A stretch of DNA of 64,000 nt from Flectonema sp. DT1601 (Eukaryota; Euglenozoa; Diplonemea; Diplonemida; Diplonemidae), in contig OZ025795.1 in the NCBI GenBank assembly GCA_964019425.1, positions 1,368,001-1,432,000 of the forward strand. Reading direction: 5' to 3'. Shown here in pieces: positions 27,088-42,890 of the stretch; position 1 is the stretch's first letter; every line of letters starts with the position of its first letter. The notes under the pieces were generated by a model that saw only the letters and a list, made by a program, of their open reading frames with translations, was not told where the DNA came from and made no database searches. The position numbers were made by a program, and so were the translations under genes.

Positions 27088-28343
27088 AATAACTCATTCA
27101 AGGTCTCGTTGTTTTCAACGGATATCAAATAATATTCTTAAATTTAAAATTAAATAATTTAAGTTGGAAGAATCGTCTCATTATTTTATATGTATTCCCA
27201 AGCAAGTACCCAAATAATCATTTCAACATGATTTCGGGGGTTTCTTTATTTTATTTAAGTTATAGTTTCAGGTTACCTATACCTTTGAAATTTATTTCCT
27301 TTCCTTTCCTTTCCTTTTTTTTTTTTTTTTTTTAAAACTTTTTTTTACAAATTGTTCAGTTGATTACTAATTTGGTTATTGAAGGATGCGTCTCTCATGG
27401 GAGAATGTTGAGGTGTTATGTGTGTTGTTTTTTTTATTACCAAACTACTGAAAATAGTAAAATCAGAATTGTAAAAGTAATTGCGAGAGTCGCATGCATT
27501 CTAATCCGCAGTTTTCCTCCCCCTTTCTAAGTTAAGCATCACCATAGTCACTGTATCCTTAACAGATGTTAAACTATCGCTATGTTACGCGATACAAAAC
27601 AGTTGTATTTTACAAATTCAAACATTCAATCCCCCTTTCAGTTGAAGTGAAATCCAGTATTTTATTTTTAGTTGTTCAGTTTCTTCAGTCAGAGTCTCTA
27701 CTGATGGCTGTAAACAGCTTTCTATTTTATTTATAATAATGAATTTAATTTAATTAATTTATTCTCATCGGGGAAAAACTCTTTGAGGGGTTTTTCCTCA
27801 TTCCTGTTGTATACCCACTGGAGGAAAAAAAAAAAAAAAAAAAAAAAAATTCAAAATTAAAGTATTTGCGAGAGTTCATTCCACAGTTTTCTTACTCCCC
27901 TGGAACAGTCTTCCCCTTCTGGTTATTTCTTTTGATACATTCTCTTTTGGGTCGGTTCTATTTCTCTTTTATGCCCTGCGAGAAAAAAACTACAGTCCAA
28001 AAAAAAACTAAAGTAAGTTGACTCAGCACTGCCCTAATATTTGTGTCGCATAACTAACTTATCTTATCTTGCTATGGGTGAATTCATTCCATGTTTTTGC
28101 ACATTATTCCTTGCACCTTAATTGTACTTTTTGTTCTTTTTTATTTATTTTATTTTATTTCTGTTGTTTGAAAATGACCTGTCTCTCTCATCACAGTAGT
28201 ACCTGTTAATTTGTGTTACTTATCTTTGAGATAAATAATATTACACGAGAGAGTTTATAAAAAGTGATGTGTTTGTTTTCTTTTTTTTTTGAACTTCAAA
28301 AGAAGCTATTTTTATTTTAATCGATTAGAGTGATGACAAAATA
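27088..28343. other. Intergenic, about 1.25 kb, with low-complexity tracts
   Basis: It contains TTTCC repeats (about 27296-27315) running into a T-run, the diverged copy C of the kinesin-downstream repeat, and a long A-run near 27823-27849. A weak internal duplication is also seen (GCGAGAG...CCGCAGTTTTC near 27484 and GCGAGAG...CCACAGTTTTC near 27868). No gene seen. Confidence 0.6.
27537..27640 (+). repeat. Kinesin-downstream repeat, copy C (diverged)
   Basis: It aligns to copies A and B around the acceptor-like core: CACTGTATCCTTAACAGATG here against CACTGTATCTTTAACAGATT there. It continues through ...CTATCG...GATAC and into a T/A-rich segment followed by a C-run shared with copy B. Roughly three quarters of bases match by eye. 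It lies about 0.45 kb after the stop of the second kinesin. Confidence 0.6.
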
Positions 28344-32774
<4,431 letters not shown>

Positions 32775-33793
32775 TTATATTTGTATATTGTTTTAGGTTT
32801 TTATGTTTTTGGTATCTGTTACTCATACTCACTCACTCTGTTTGCTGATCTTCCTCACAAACCTTTTTCATGGCCCTTCATCACAACAATAGGTGTAGTG
32901 GACTTGAGGAGGTTAGCAAATCAAGGTCCGCAAGCCTTTTTTTTTTTTTTTTTTTTTTTAGACGACGTAGTCGGAGAAGAAACTACACTGAAAAGCCGAT
33001 AATTCTTATGACCTATCAAGTTACCCCCTGCGTTCCAACGAAATAAAATTCAAATACGGCAACGTTGGTTTTATTTATTGAAGTCAATCGCAAGCACATC
33101 TCACGTCGGTATTGAAGCAAAAGTAACATTACCACTGCTGGCAATCAAGATGAACGCTTTTTGTTTTTTTGTTTTTTCGTTTACACAATTGGTGCAGTGA
33201 AATAAAGTTGAAAACTACCAACAGCTACTTTTAGTTAAGTTGGTTTTAAATAAAATATTTGATCTGAGACTACGATTTCCATTGCGATCTTCCAGACATT
33301 TTTTTTTTTTTTTTTTTTTTTTTCTTTTCCCCCTTTTGTTTCTTTTTTATTTGAACTGCTGTTACGGCGTTCTGCTTTACTTTCTGCTGATTTATGATAC
33401 GACCTGTACAAACGTGTAAACAAATAACAGAACCGAGGGGATGGATCAAAAAAAAAAAAAAAAATTAATAAAAGAATTCTGCAGTATATCAGCAGTCTGT
33501 TTGTTTATTCGTCTTCGTTCCCATTTCTTCCCCCACCTTTTTCTTTTAAAAAAAAAAATTTAAAAAAAATAAAATAAAATAAAATTACTGATCTATTTTA
33601 CTCTCACAGGTGACATCGTGAGAACGAAGAATTGTTTGCTGTCTATCAGCGATGCACAGTGCTTGCAGTGAGTTGGCGATTTCGCAAACTGTTTTTGTAA
33701 AATCAGAAATTTTCCATTTTTTTATTTCATACAAAGCACCGACAAAAGACAGCAGTGAAAACTATTTTTGTTTCCTTCACAGAAATCAACAAC
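32775..33793. other. Intergenic, about 1 kb
   Basis: It holds two T-runs of about 23 (near 32938-32960 and 33299-33323), an A-run near 33449-33464 and A/T-rich sequence. No gene seen. The acceptor TTTGTTTCCTTCAC|AG (AG 33781-33782) lies 11 bases before the third kinesin's start. Confidence 0.5.
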
Positions 33794-36607
33794 ATGGACC
33801 CTCCACCCTTACCTCCTGTACCACCAATCGTCCCAGTGAAAGATCCAGAAGAAGGTTCTGGAGCAGGGGATCAAGAACCAGCTGCTGGTAAGAAGGAAGT
33901 CACTAATGAAAAGAATCAAGAGACACCAGCAGAGAGGGAAAAGAAGAATAAAAAAGAAGAAATGAGACTAAAAGTCTACGCCAGAGTAAGACCACCTAAT
34001 AAAGTTGAAATTGAAGGAAATCATCAAATGTGTATGGAACTCTCTGATGATAAAAAGAGAATTGGAGTCAGAGAAAGGTCCTATGAATTTGATGAGGTGT
34101 TTCCAGGAGACAGCAAACAGTCGGATGTGTTTGCGGCTATTGCAAAACCAACAATCGATAACGCATTTGAAGGATTCACAGGAACAGTTTTTGTTTATGG
34201 ACAGACAGGAACTGGTAAGACTCACACGATGTCTAACCGTGCAGCACAACCAGAGGAACAAGGTATAATTCCTAGAGCTGTTTCATACACTTTTGAAAGA
34301 ATCAACGCAGACCCATCAAGTAACTACACACTAACACTTCAATACCTTCAGCTGTACAGAGATAACTTACAAGATCTACAAGCTCCTGATACACCTTTTC
34401 TAAAATTAGAGAATACTGCTGATGGCGGTACTCGTATTCATGGAGTTACCACATCTGTTGCTGTCACTTCTGTTGATCATTTCTTTGAGCTTTACGACAA
34501 CGCAGATAAAAATAGAGTTGTTGCTGAAACGATGATGAACAAACAGTCTAGTCGAGGTCATAGTGTGTTGACGTTGTTCTTAAAAAAAGAACCAAAAGAC
34601 ATGTCAACTCCGGGTGTTAATGGTAAATTAGTATTCGTTGACTTAGCGGGTTATGAACGTATTAAAAAGACAATGATAACAGATGAGGTTAGAAAACATG
34701 AAGCCCAAGCAATTAATTTAAGTCTAACAGCTCTCGCTAATTGTATTGCGAGTATCACATCAAAAGCTTCTCATATTCCCTTTAGGAATTCTAGACTGAC
34801 TCGAATCCTTCATGATTCTCTAGCTGGTAATTCCGTCACAAGTGTTGTGATCACATTAGGACCATCATCAGTTCATGCTAATGAGTCAATCAATACTTTA
34901 TACTTTGGTCATAATGCTATTCAGTGTAAGACTTCTGTTACTCGAGATCTTGGACCAGTCAATTGGCAAAAAGAAGCTCGAGTTTGGAAGAAACGAGCGA
35001 CTGAATTAACTGAACAAGTAACTCAACTTGAAGCTGAGAATAGTATGCTGCTATCAAGGATTGGAGCAATTGATGGTACGGATATTGCTGTTAGCGGAAA
35101 CGATCCAGAATCTCAAAGAGTACTCAGCAGATCTAAAAGTGGTCTTCTTGATAACGAAGCCAATGAGAAGCTGCTCGAAGAATTGAAAGATGCGAAACTA
35201 AAACTCGAAGAACAACAAGTTGTGATATCTCAACAAGAAGAACAAATATCTGAATTAGAATCGCTTCAGTGGATTCTCGAACAGCTCAGAGCTGAAGCAC
35301 CTGAACGAGAAGCAACTATCGAACAACAAACAAAAGACATCGACAGTCTTCTTCAACAAAATGAGGACCTCACAATCCAATTAGAGATTGCTGATGAGAA
35401 ACTAACTCAAGTCATTCCACACGTTGATTTAGCACCAGGAAATGAACCAACTGCTGTTACTCCTGGGAAGGAACCAATATTCTTAAACTATGACCCTGCT
35501 AAGTATCTAATGTGGTGTGACTTAGTAAGGTCAGAAATAGACAGAGTTGACGTAAGAGGTACTTCGTTTGACAGAGCTCATTGGTTTGTTTCTATCCCAG
35601 ACCTGGCAGAGTACGTCACAGATGACAGAAATGAATACAGCGCAAGATATGCTGCCACACCCGCGAGGGGTGAGAATAATCAGAGTCAGGAAAAGTATAG
35701 CCCTCAGGCACCTACTTTGCCCCCACTAACTGTTCGTATTGAAGGACAACCGTTGTGTAGACAAACACTAACGTGTGTAATAGACTACGAGTTGTCTTTA
35801 CCTCCTTCTTATTATGATATTCGTTGGGAGGTTTCAAAGAACGGATACGATTTCCGTGTCATTCATTCAGCGAGCACCTCAATCAATGCGAGTGAGGAAG
35901 ACACAACTCAACGACCAGCATTACTACTATCAGCAGACCTTGTTCATTGTTATATTAGAGTTTGTGTTTCTTATGGATCAAAACAAATTCATAGTCGTCT
36001 TGTTTATGTAAACATCGATCATCATTTAGATGAAAGACTACAACACTACACAGCTCAAGGAGGTGTTCAATTCCCTGTTGGGATGTCTGACCAAACAACT
36101 GGTAAAGTAATTGAAAGACATATTCTATCGATGGAGAGTTCTGGTAAAGTGAGAGTGTTCTCATCTCAAGGAATTATTATAAGGGAATATAACTTAAGTC
36201 AAGTTGAAGTGTGTTGTGGTGCAACAGAAACTCAAGCATCAATAGAAGAATTATCATCTCGAGTTCTAACTGACATCAGAGTAGTTGAACTCCCAACAGG
36301 TAGAGACAGAGAGTTATTCGTTCTCGCGGTAAAACTTTTCCAAAGTATTAGAAAGTCAAAACACGTTGCTGAAGCTCTGTTAGGTGATGAAGCAGTCCCT
36401 TGGTTGGAAGGTGTTTATTTACAAGCTAAAGATTTAAATGTTACTCGAAGACTTCTAATGAGACTTCGTAATGCTACTCGAACAGGTCATTGGTGTCTTG
36501 ATAACCAATCACCGAGTAGAAGAGCTGGTGGTCATCGAACTCTAATGCAACGCGCAGAAGAACTGATGGAGAAGCCTTCTGTCATACAAGCTCCTGACAA
36601 GAGAAGT

Positions 36608-36665
<58 letters not shown>

Positions 36666-37249
36666 ACCAGCAAGTTGGTCAACCTCAGCCTCCATCTCCA
36701 AATTCCAGTCCCAGAGTACTTTCACTGAACTCATCAATTGGAGATAATAATAATAATGATAAAGCTCAGACAGCAGGTATAGGAAGTCGTGCTTCAATAT
36801 ATCTTGAAAAACGAAAAAATGATAAAAATGTAGAGAGAGAGATTGAAAAACAAGCAACAATGCCAGTTGGTACTCTCCGAACTCGTTTGGCTAAATTTAA
36901 TCGTCAGCCTGGTCAGCAATCACCTCCACCAGCACCGTCAAGGAAGACGATGATATCAATTCCTGGAGCAGCTCTTGGGCAAACATTCTTCGCTCCGAGA
37001 TCTTCAGCACCCAGTTCTCCAGTAGCTGAGGAACCTCCTGTTTTACTTCGTCGATCAATAACACCTCTAAACTCAAATGATCTGAAGGAAGCTTACATGA
37101 GTCGTATGATTGGAGACGCTGTTAGTACTGTTGGATCTTCTGATGATGAAGAAAGTTGTTTTTCACAACGTCGAAAGTTACCAAACAGAACGAGAACAGA
37201 AAGTCTTGGAGGACTCGGTACTAAAGTTAGATCAATTCAGATATCGTAA
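33794..37249 (+). CDS. Third kinesin, divergent motor with variant switch residues
   Basis: 1,151 residues from ATG 33794, just after an acceptor-like AG (33781-33782). The frame's earlier ATG at 33755 overlaps the pyrimidine tract. A Pro-rich N-terminal leader and charged linker precede the motor (VYARVRPPNK). P-loop GQTGTGKTHTM (about residue 136) is canonical. Switch I reads SSRGHSVL instead of SSRSH, and switch II reads DLAGYER instead of DLAGSER. A short coiled coil (about residues 400-550) follows. A beta-rich segment (about 650-770) may be Ig-like (YDIRWEVSKNGYDF). A run of 19 Gln (36608-36664) and a Ser/Pro/Arg-rich tail end the protein. Subfamily unassigned. Single exon, stop TAA. 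Confidence 0.9.
36608..36664 (+). repeat. CAA/CAG repeat encoding 19 Gln
   Basis: A run of 19 glutamine codons, mostly CAA with two CAG, in the C-terminal disordered region of the third kinesin. Confidence 0.95.
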
Positions 37250-39006
37250 TGAAGGTAGTCTCTACCTGTCTCTTTGATAGATGAGGTAAGCTTTACCCTC
37301 CTTCACTGTTGCGTGTTAACCTGGATTTATTTATCCAAGTTCCTCACAACTAAGTACATCAGATCGGATTATAATGATAAGACAAAATAATGAATATGAA
37401 CTTCAAGAACTTTATAACTAAACCTCGAAATAGAAAACATGGAAATGATGTCCGCGGGGATGTTATCTCCGAATTAATATATCTCAGCCACCTCCTCAAC
37501 CACCTCAACTATTCCAAACATGTCCACAATATGATTCACCTTCTGAAATAGTACATCAAATTATAGCTATCTTATCAAATGAATAGACAAATCAAATCAA
37601 TGACCAGATATCATATCCCAGAGCACAGCATCTCATATTAACTAACGCTACGAACCCGAAAACAGGCAACAGATCGAAGATGTATCAGACTTTGGTGATT
37701 AGTCATCACACTTTTTATATTTATTGTAGAACAGAACTCTACTTGTAAAGTAGTGCGCTACGAATAAGAAATCTTCTTTGAGAAGAGACAGAATTGCTAC
37801 TGGAGTGATTCAGTCACAATAGTAGACTGACTACTTCTACACCATAACTGATGATGAGAGAATAGAGTAAAGAGGTTTATGGATTACTCTCGAAACATAA
37901 TCACTGTATCTTTAACAGATTGTTGAATTATCGTTTAGGATATGATACGAATAAAGTTTGTGTTTTAAAAATTCAACTCCCCCCCAATTTTCGTATCGTA
38001 TCAAAGTTCCCCCCCAAGAAGATTTATTTCTTTTTGATTATTAATAGTTTATTGTTCTATCGATTTTTGTGTTTTTCAAATTTGTGTTTTTTATTAGTCC
38101 ACTTCACAATAAATTAATCCCTATTCCTGACTCCTCACTACGTTCTACCGTCTAGAGTGCATTGGTGGGGAAAAATGGGAGGTAAAGAGATCCTTGAAGG
38201 GTTTCGAACCTGTACCCTTTATGCAATCTTGAAAACTGTGTAGTGTTAATGTCTGTGTGCATTGTATGGTAAGACGTATATTTTTCTTTTTTTTATTCCT
38301 AAAAAAACTAATAAATTATGAAATATAAGATCCTGTTTAACTGCCTTTACTGTTTGAGGGCCTCGTTCTGTTTATTGCAGACATCACTATTCGTTATTTT
38401 ACTTTTGTTTACTCCACCTGTACCCATTTCTTTTCGTCTCCTGTATTTCTACTTTTGGAAGTTTTTGGTTTTGCCATCTGTTGTGTTTAATTATTTCTAC
38501 CAAAAAAAACATCGATGAAAAAAATGCGGGATTAAGGATTTGCAGGCGGAACTGAAGAACCCAAAGACAACCTCTCTCTGAATGACAAGACAATCTCAAC
38601 AGCAGCAAAGGTTGTAAGTTACGTCACTGACATACCAACAACTCCAACCGTCTCCACGGGGATTATTTGTAATGACGCATTCGAGCTGTCAACAACAGGC
38701 AAGTCAGCCAAGCTTACATAAGTCAACAGAAGTGACATCTGCTCCTGCCGCTACGCCAGCATTGATCGTTCCAACCAAAACAACTCAACAGCATCATCTT
38801 CCCTATTTCTTTTTTGAAAAAGTACAACACCCTTCAGGCGATGAAACGAGAAGGTCAGATGGTAGTTGGCGGCAATCAACACAAACTTTATCAGTCAAAA
38901 CAGAATAAAATGAGAAGAGGAGAGTGAAATGATTAACCATTGTGTTCTATACAACTACTGCATGTGTTAATATTATTTCTTCATAAGTCTATTCGTTACT
39001 ACCAAC
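37250..39006. other. Intergenic, about 1.75 kb, with coding-like scraps
   Basis: It carries copy B of the kinesin-downstream repeat. A Pro/Gln-rich open stretch at about 37481-37585 (reads PPPQPPQLFQTCPQYDSPS and ends in TAG) follows an acceptor-like ATATCTCAG. A second open stretch near 38550-38710 follows TTTGCAG, and an overlapping 78-codon ATG frame spans 38672-38908 in another frame. These may be exons of unrecognised genes or remnants; none is strong enough to call. An acceptor-like AG at 38986-38987 precedes the kinase start. Confidence 0.4.
37788..37942 (+). repeat. Kinesin-downstream repeat, copy B
   Basis: Bases 37838-37942 match 4374-4478 perfectly over 105 bp, with weaker similarity extending left to about 37788. 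The acceptor-like AG is at 37917-37918. The copy continues rightward in similarity to copy C (A/T-rich, then a C-run near 37979). It lies about 0.55-0.7 kb after the third kinesin's stop. Confidence 0.9.
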
Positions 39007-39816
39007 ATGAGCCCAAGCGCTGCTATGCAGAGAGGACAACTGAGAGTTGGAGAATACTGTCTCGGTAACACAGTAGGAAGAGGAGCCAGTTCTAAAGTTA
39101 AAGAAGCTGTCCATGTGGGTACTGGCAACAGAGTCGCTGTAAAGATTCAACAAAAAGGAGTTGAAGCTGAGACTCAAGCAAGAAAAGAGATTGCCGTCAT
39201 GAATGTTGTCGGAGGAGACTCAAAGTCTGATTCACTTATCCAAATGCAAGACGTTATGGAGAGTGAGAAATATATTTATTTAGTTTACGAATTCTTATCT
39301 ACCGATCTGTTTGAAATTATTAGCAGGGGAAATGGAATTTGTGAAAACGAAGCGAAAAGTATTTTCGAAAGACTGGTGTTGGCGATTGTTGAGCTGCACG
39401 CCTTAGGAGTAGCCCATCGTGACATCAAACCAGAAAATATACTAATCGATGTTGAGTCTGACATTGTTAGGCTCGCTGACTTCGGTCTTTCTCACATCAG
39501 TAAAGAGAAAGACAATTCACAATTCCTTCTCGAGCGTGTTGGAACTGATGGTTACGTAGCACCAGAGATTACTGCAGGGCAATGGTACAATCCTTTTGAA
39601 GCTGATATTTACTCTTTTGGATGTACTCTCTTTACAGCGCTGACTGGAAAGAATTTTCCAAAAACAAGTCTGGCACTTGACGACTTTCCAGAGCTTTCGG
39701 AATCAGCTGTTGATTTGATTCTCGCTCTGACTAGTCCGTATGCTGCTACCAGACCTCTCGCTGTGGAGATCTTAGCTCATCCTTGGTTTGAGACAGATTC
39801 ATCATCTGAAGATTAG
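39007..39816 (+). CDS. Serine/threonine protein kinase, CAMK-like, catalytic domain only
   Basis: 269 residues, essentially a bare kinase domain. Glycine loop GRGASSKV (residues 24-31), ATP-binding Lys in VAVK (K46), helix-C Glu in ARKEIAVM (E61), catalytic loop HRDIKPEN (137-144, D139), DFG (158-160), activation segment ending APE (185-187), and the later TRPLAVEILAHPWF motif typical of CAMK/AMPK-related kinases. All catalytic residues are present. The activation loop has Ser/Thr (NSQ, GTDGY) that could be phosphorylated. There is no regulatory or membrane domain. The start ATG is 19 bases after an acceptor-like AG (38986-38987). Single exon, stop TAG. It is active in principle; substrate unknown. 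Confidence 0.92.
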   Translation: MSPSAAMQRGQLRVGEYCLGNTVGRGASSKVKEAVHVGTGNRVAVKIQQKGVEAETQARKEIAVMNVVGGDSKSDSLIQMQDVMESEKYIYLVYEFLSTDLFEIISRGNGICENEAKSIFERLVLAIVELHALGVAHRDIKPENILIDVESDIVRLADFGLSHISKEKDNSQFLLERVGTDGYVAPEITAGQWYNPFEADIYSFGCTLFTALTGKNFPKTSLALDDFPELSESAVDLILALTSPYAATRPLAVEILAHPWFETDSSSED

Positions 39817-42800
39817 AGAAAGTCATTAATTCAAAAGTCATCCGTTCTCAACATTAACTCAGTTGTTGGAGTTTAGGGTCCTTAACGTTATTTATTTATT
39901 TATTTTTTTTTTAAATTATTATTGTATCTTTTTTTTTTTCTCCCTCTCGGTTCTGCGATTTCTTTTCTCTTTCGTAGACAGCGATGGGATTAAATAAAAA
40001 GTTTTAAAAAAAAACGGGAAAAAAAAAAAAAAAAAACTGAACTGTCTGTTAATTCTGCTCAGAGAAACTGAACGGAGATGGCAGATTCTTGTGAACTAAT
40101 TATTGCAATCACATTAGGTATCATGTGGTTAATAAAGAAGAAAAAAAAAGAAAAAAAAAAAAAAAAAGGAAATGTAAATAACTCAAACTTGCTGTTACCT
40201 TTTTTTCTTTTCTCTTTTTTTTTTCCTTTCATTCTTTCGTGTTTCTGTTCTTGTTTATGTATTTTTCTCTTTTTTTTTCTGTCGGAATAAAGCATTCAGA
40301 CAGACACCTGTATTTCTGTTAATATTTTTCTTCTATTTTTTTTTTTTTTTTTTTTTTTTGGTACTGAATAGCATAGTACCTTTTTTTTGAAAAAATATTA
40401 TTTATTTATTTCTCATTTTCTTTTTTTTAAAAAAACCAAAGTATGACTTTAAACGGCCGCTACGACAACAAAATAATAAAATCCATCGCAGATGTGATGC
40501 AAAGGAAAGGATTTCTCAGATGACCAATTTTTTTTTTTATTCTTTTTATTCTCTTCGAATCTTAAAAAAGCAAAGCAAGAAAGTATTAAAAGTCCAATAG
40601 AGAGAGCGCAATCATATTTATTTTATGTTTTGTTTAAAATTGTTGGGAGGGGGGGGGGGGGGGGGGGGGGGGGGGAAAGATCCAGTTAACCCCTCTCAAC
40701 TTGTTCGCATGTTGTCGATTTATTGTAATAAAAAAAAAAAAAAAAAAAACCCCATTTTATGCAAACTGTTTGATAACATTCAGTCAGCTGACTGTACTAA
40801 AAAAATAGATCTGCTCTGAACTTCGGAGTAAATAATATGACGATGATAATAAAGACGAATACGACAACTATGAATAGACCCAGTCATTCAATTGAATGAA
40901 AAACAAAAAAAAAAAAAATAAATAAAAAACAGCTGAGCCAGACAATTAATAAAAATGTTTTATTTTTGCGAATTTAATTTAAATTACGAAGAGACCGTTT
41001 TTCTTTTTATTTTTTTTTTTTTCCCTCGCATTCGATACTAACAGTGCCGTGACTTATATTCCTTAAGTACACTGTTGGAAGGGGATGCAACGTTTTTCTT
41101 TTTTTTTAAAATAAATTTCTTTTTTTTCTTTTGGTTAACATGAACTGGGAACAGATAGCCGTATTCTTTACTTTTTATTAATGAGTTAAGTGAGCTATTT
41201 GTCAAGGCACCTTTCCTGTTTTTGTCTGATAATGTTTTATTATTTTAGTAGTGTGTTGTTGTTACTTTCTTTCCCGAAACGATGACGTTTCCAACTACCC
41301 CTCTTTTTTTGTTTTTCTAAAAGCCAAACATCATTTACCTTCTGTTCTTTAACATCATAGAAAAGTATGTGACAAATAAGGCCTCAGGTTTCCTGCAACG
41401 GCGTTTGACTCATTTTCAGCCGTAACAAATTATTTTTTTTTTAAATATTGTTATTTCTTTTTTTGCCTTTTGCCTTTTTTTTTTTTTTTCTTTTTCCCCA
41501 TAAAATGCATTTGTTATATTGCCGTTGGGTAATTCTTAACAAAAAAAAAAAAAAAAAAAATCCCTTCTTCCCCTTCTCTCGTTTTTACCCTTTTGCGCGT
41601 TGTGAAGAAAGTAGTGTTGAGAATTGCCGTACTACTACCGCTGCTGAAAGAATATAATTTTTTATTTTGTTTTGAAATCGGATGTCGTTGCTGAGTATAA
41701 ATAATTCTTAGTTAGTAAACATGTGCAGCAACACTCCTCCGACTAGCTGTGATCTGATCAGCTGAGGAGAGTATTTAGTTTTTAAACTTTACGACTACAA
41801 AAAACCTGAAATACTTCGACGGGAGAAACTACCTTCGGCGTGATAATTATTTGTAGGCACTCAAGGTGACCTGTTTTTAGTTCTTTCTGACAAAAAAAAT
41901 AGTTTTGGTGGATTTGCGACTTCGAGTTCCAGCATCCTCATAAAGCTACTGGAGTACTACTCAGGTGAGGTTTCTTGTTTTTATTGATTTCGTAGAAATA
42001 TTTGCCATCAGTAAAACATACATAATTATTAATAATTAAGAAAAAAAAGGAAATTTATTTTTCCGCTACAGTTGATTATTCGGATGTTTCGATAACTCGA
42101 ATAATATTAAGAAAAAACAACAAACGAAGACTTTCAACAGATGAGGTCTGTGAACGCTTATGTTGACGTTAACTGAAGATTTCTAAAAGAATAAAAAAAA
42201 GAAAGAAAAAAAAGAAAAAGAGAGAGACGAGGTTCATGGTTAGCTTTTCCCTTCATACGTCTTCCCTCTTTTTACTTCCAAGCGGTGCGTGTTCTAAGAG
42301 TACTGTTGTGGATAGGAATCTTTTGCAGAACAAGTCTGGTCGGCACTGAGAAAATCGGAAAATGCAAAATCGGTTTTTTATCGTCGGCTTTGATTTTTGA
42401 TAAGAACAAACTGAGCGATAGCAACAACTAAAAAGAATACCCCACTCGACCTTTAAGAGGTTCAAGTGGAAACTATTTCATTCTTATTAACGAATTGTAA
42501 CATCACAGTTTGTCCTCTGCTTCGTCTTTTCTTCCAACAACAGGGCTCTTTGGCAACCTGCGGCTCCTTGCGAAACCAGGCTCAGTCATGCAAGACTGAG
42601 TGGAGGATATTTTGTTTTGTCTTTGATTTTTCTTTTCATTTTTGAAAAAAAAAAGATATTTTGTTGTCTTCCATCTCCTTTCCAATCTCACTGGTACTTG
42701 TACTGGGTACTGACTAGCTCTTTGAGCGTCACATCAGTTGGCTCGTGGCCGTCACTGAGATGTGTGACCCTCACCTTACTCTGTCTCCTTTTGATAGATG

Positions 42801-42855
42801 CTTGTTTTTGCATTAAAAAAAAACGAACTGCTCTCCAATTTTGCGAGAAGTGGTT

Positions 42856-42890
<35 letters not shown>

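Noticed and set aside
38198-38240. TTCGAACC segment resembling a minus-strand tRNA T-arm
   Set aside because: The flanking bases do not form a 5-bp T-stem and no acceptor, D or anticodon stems could be built.
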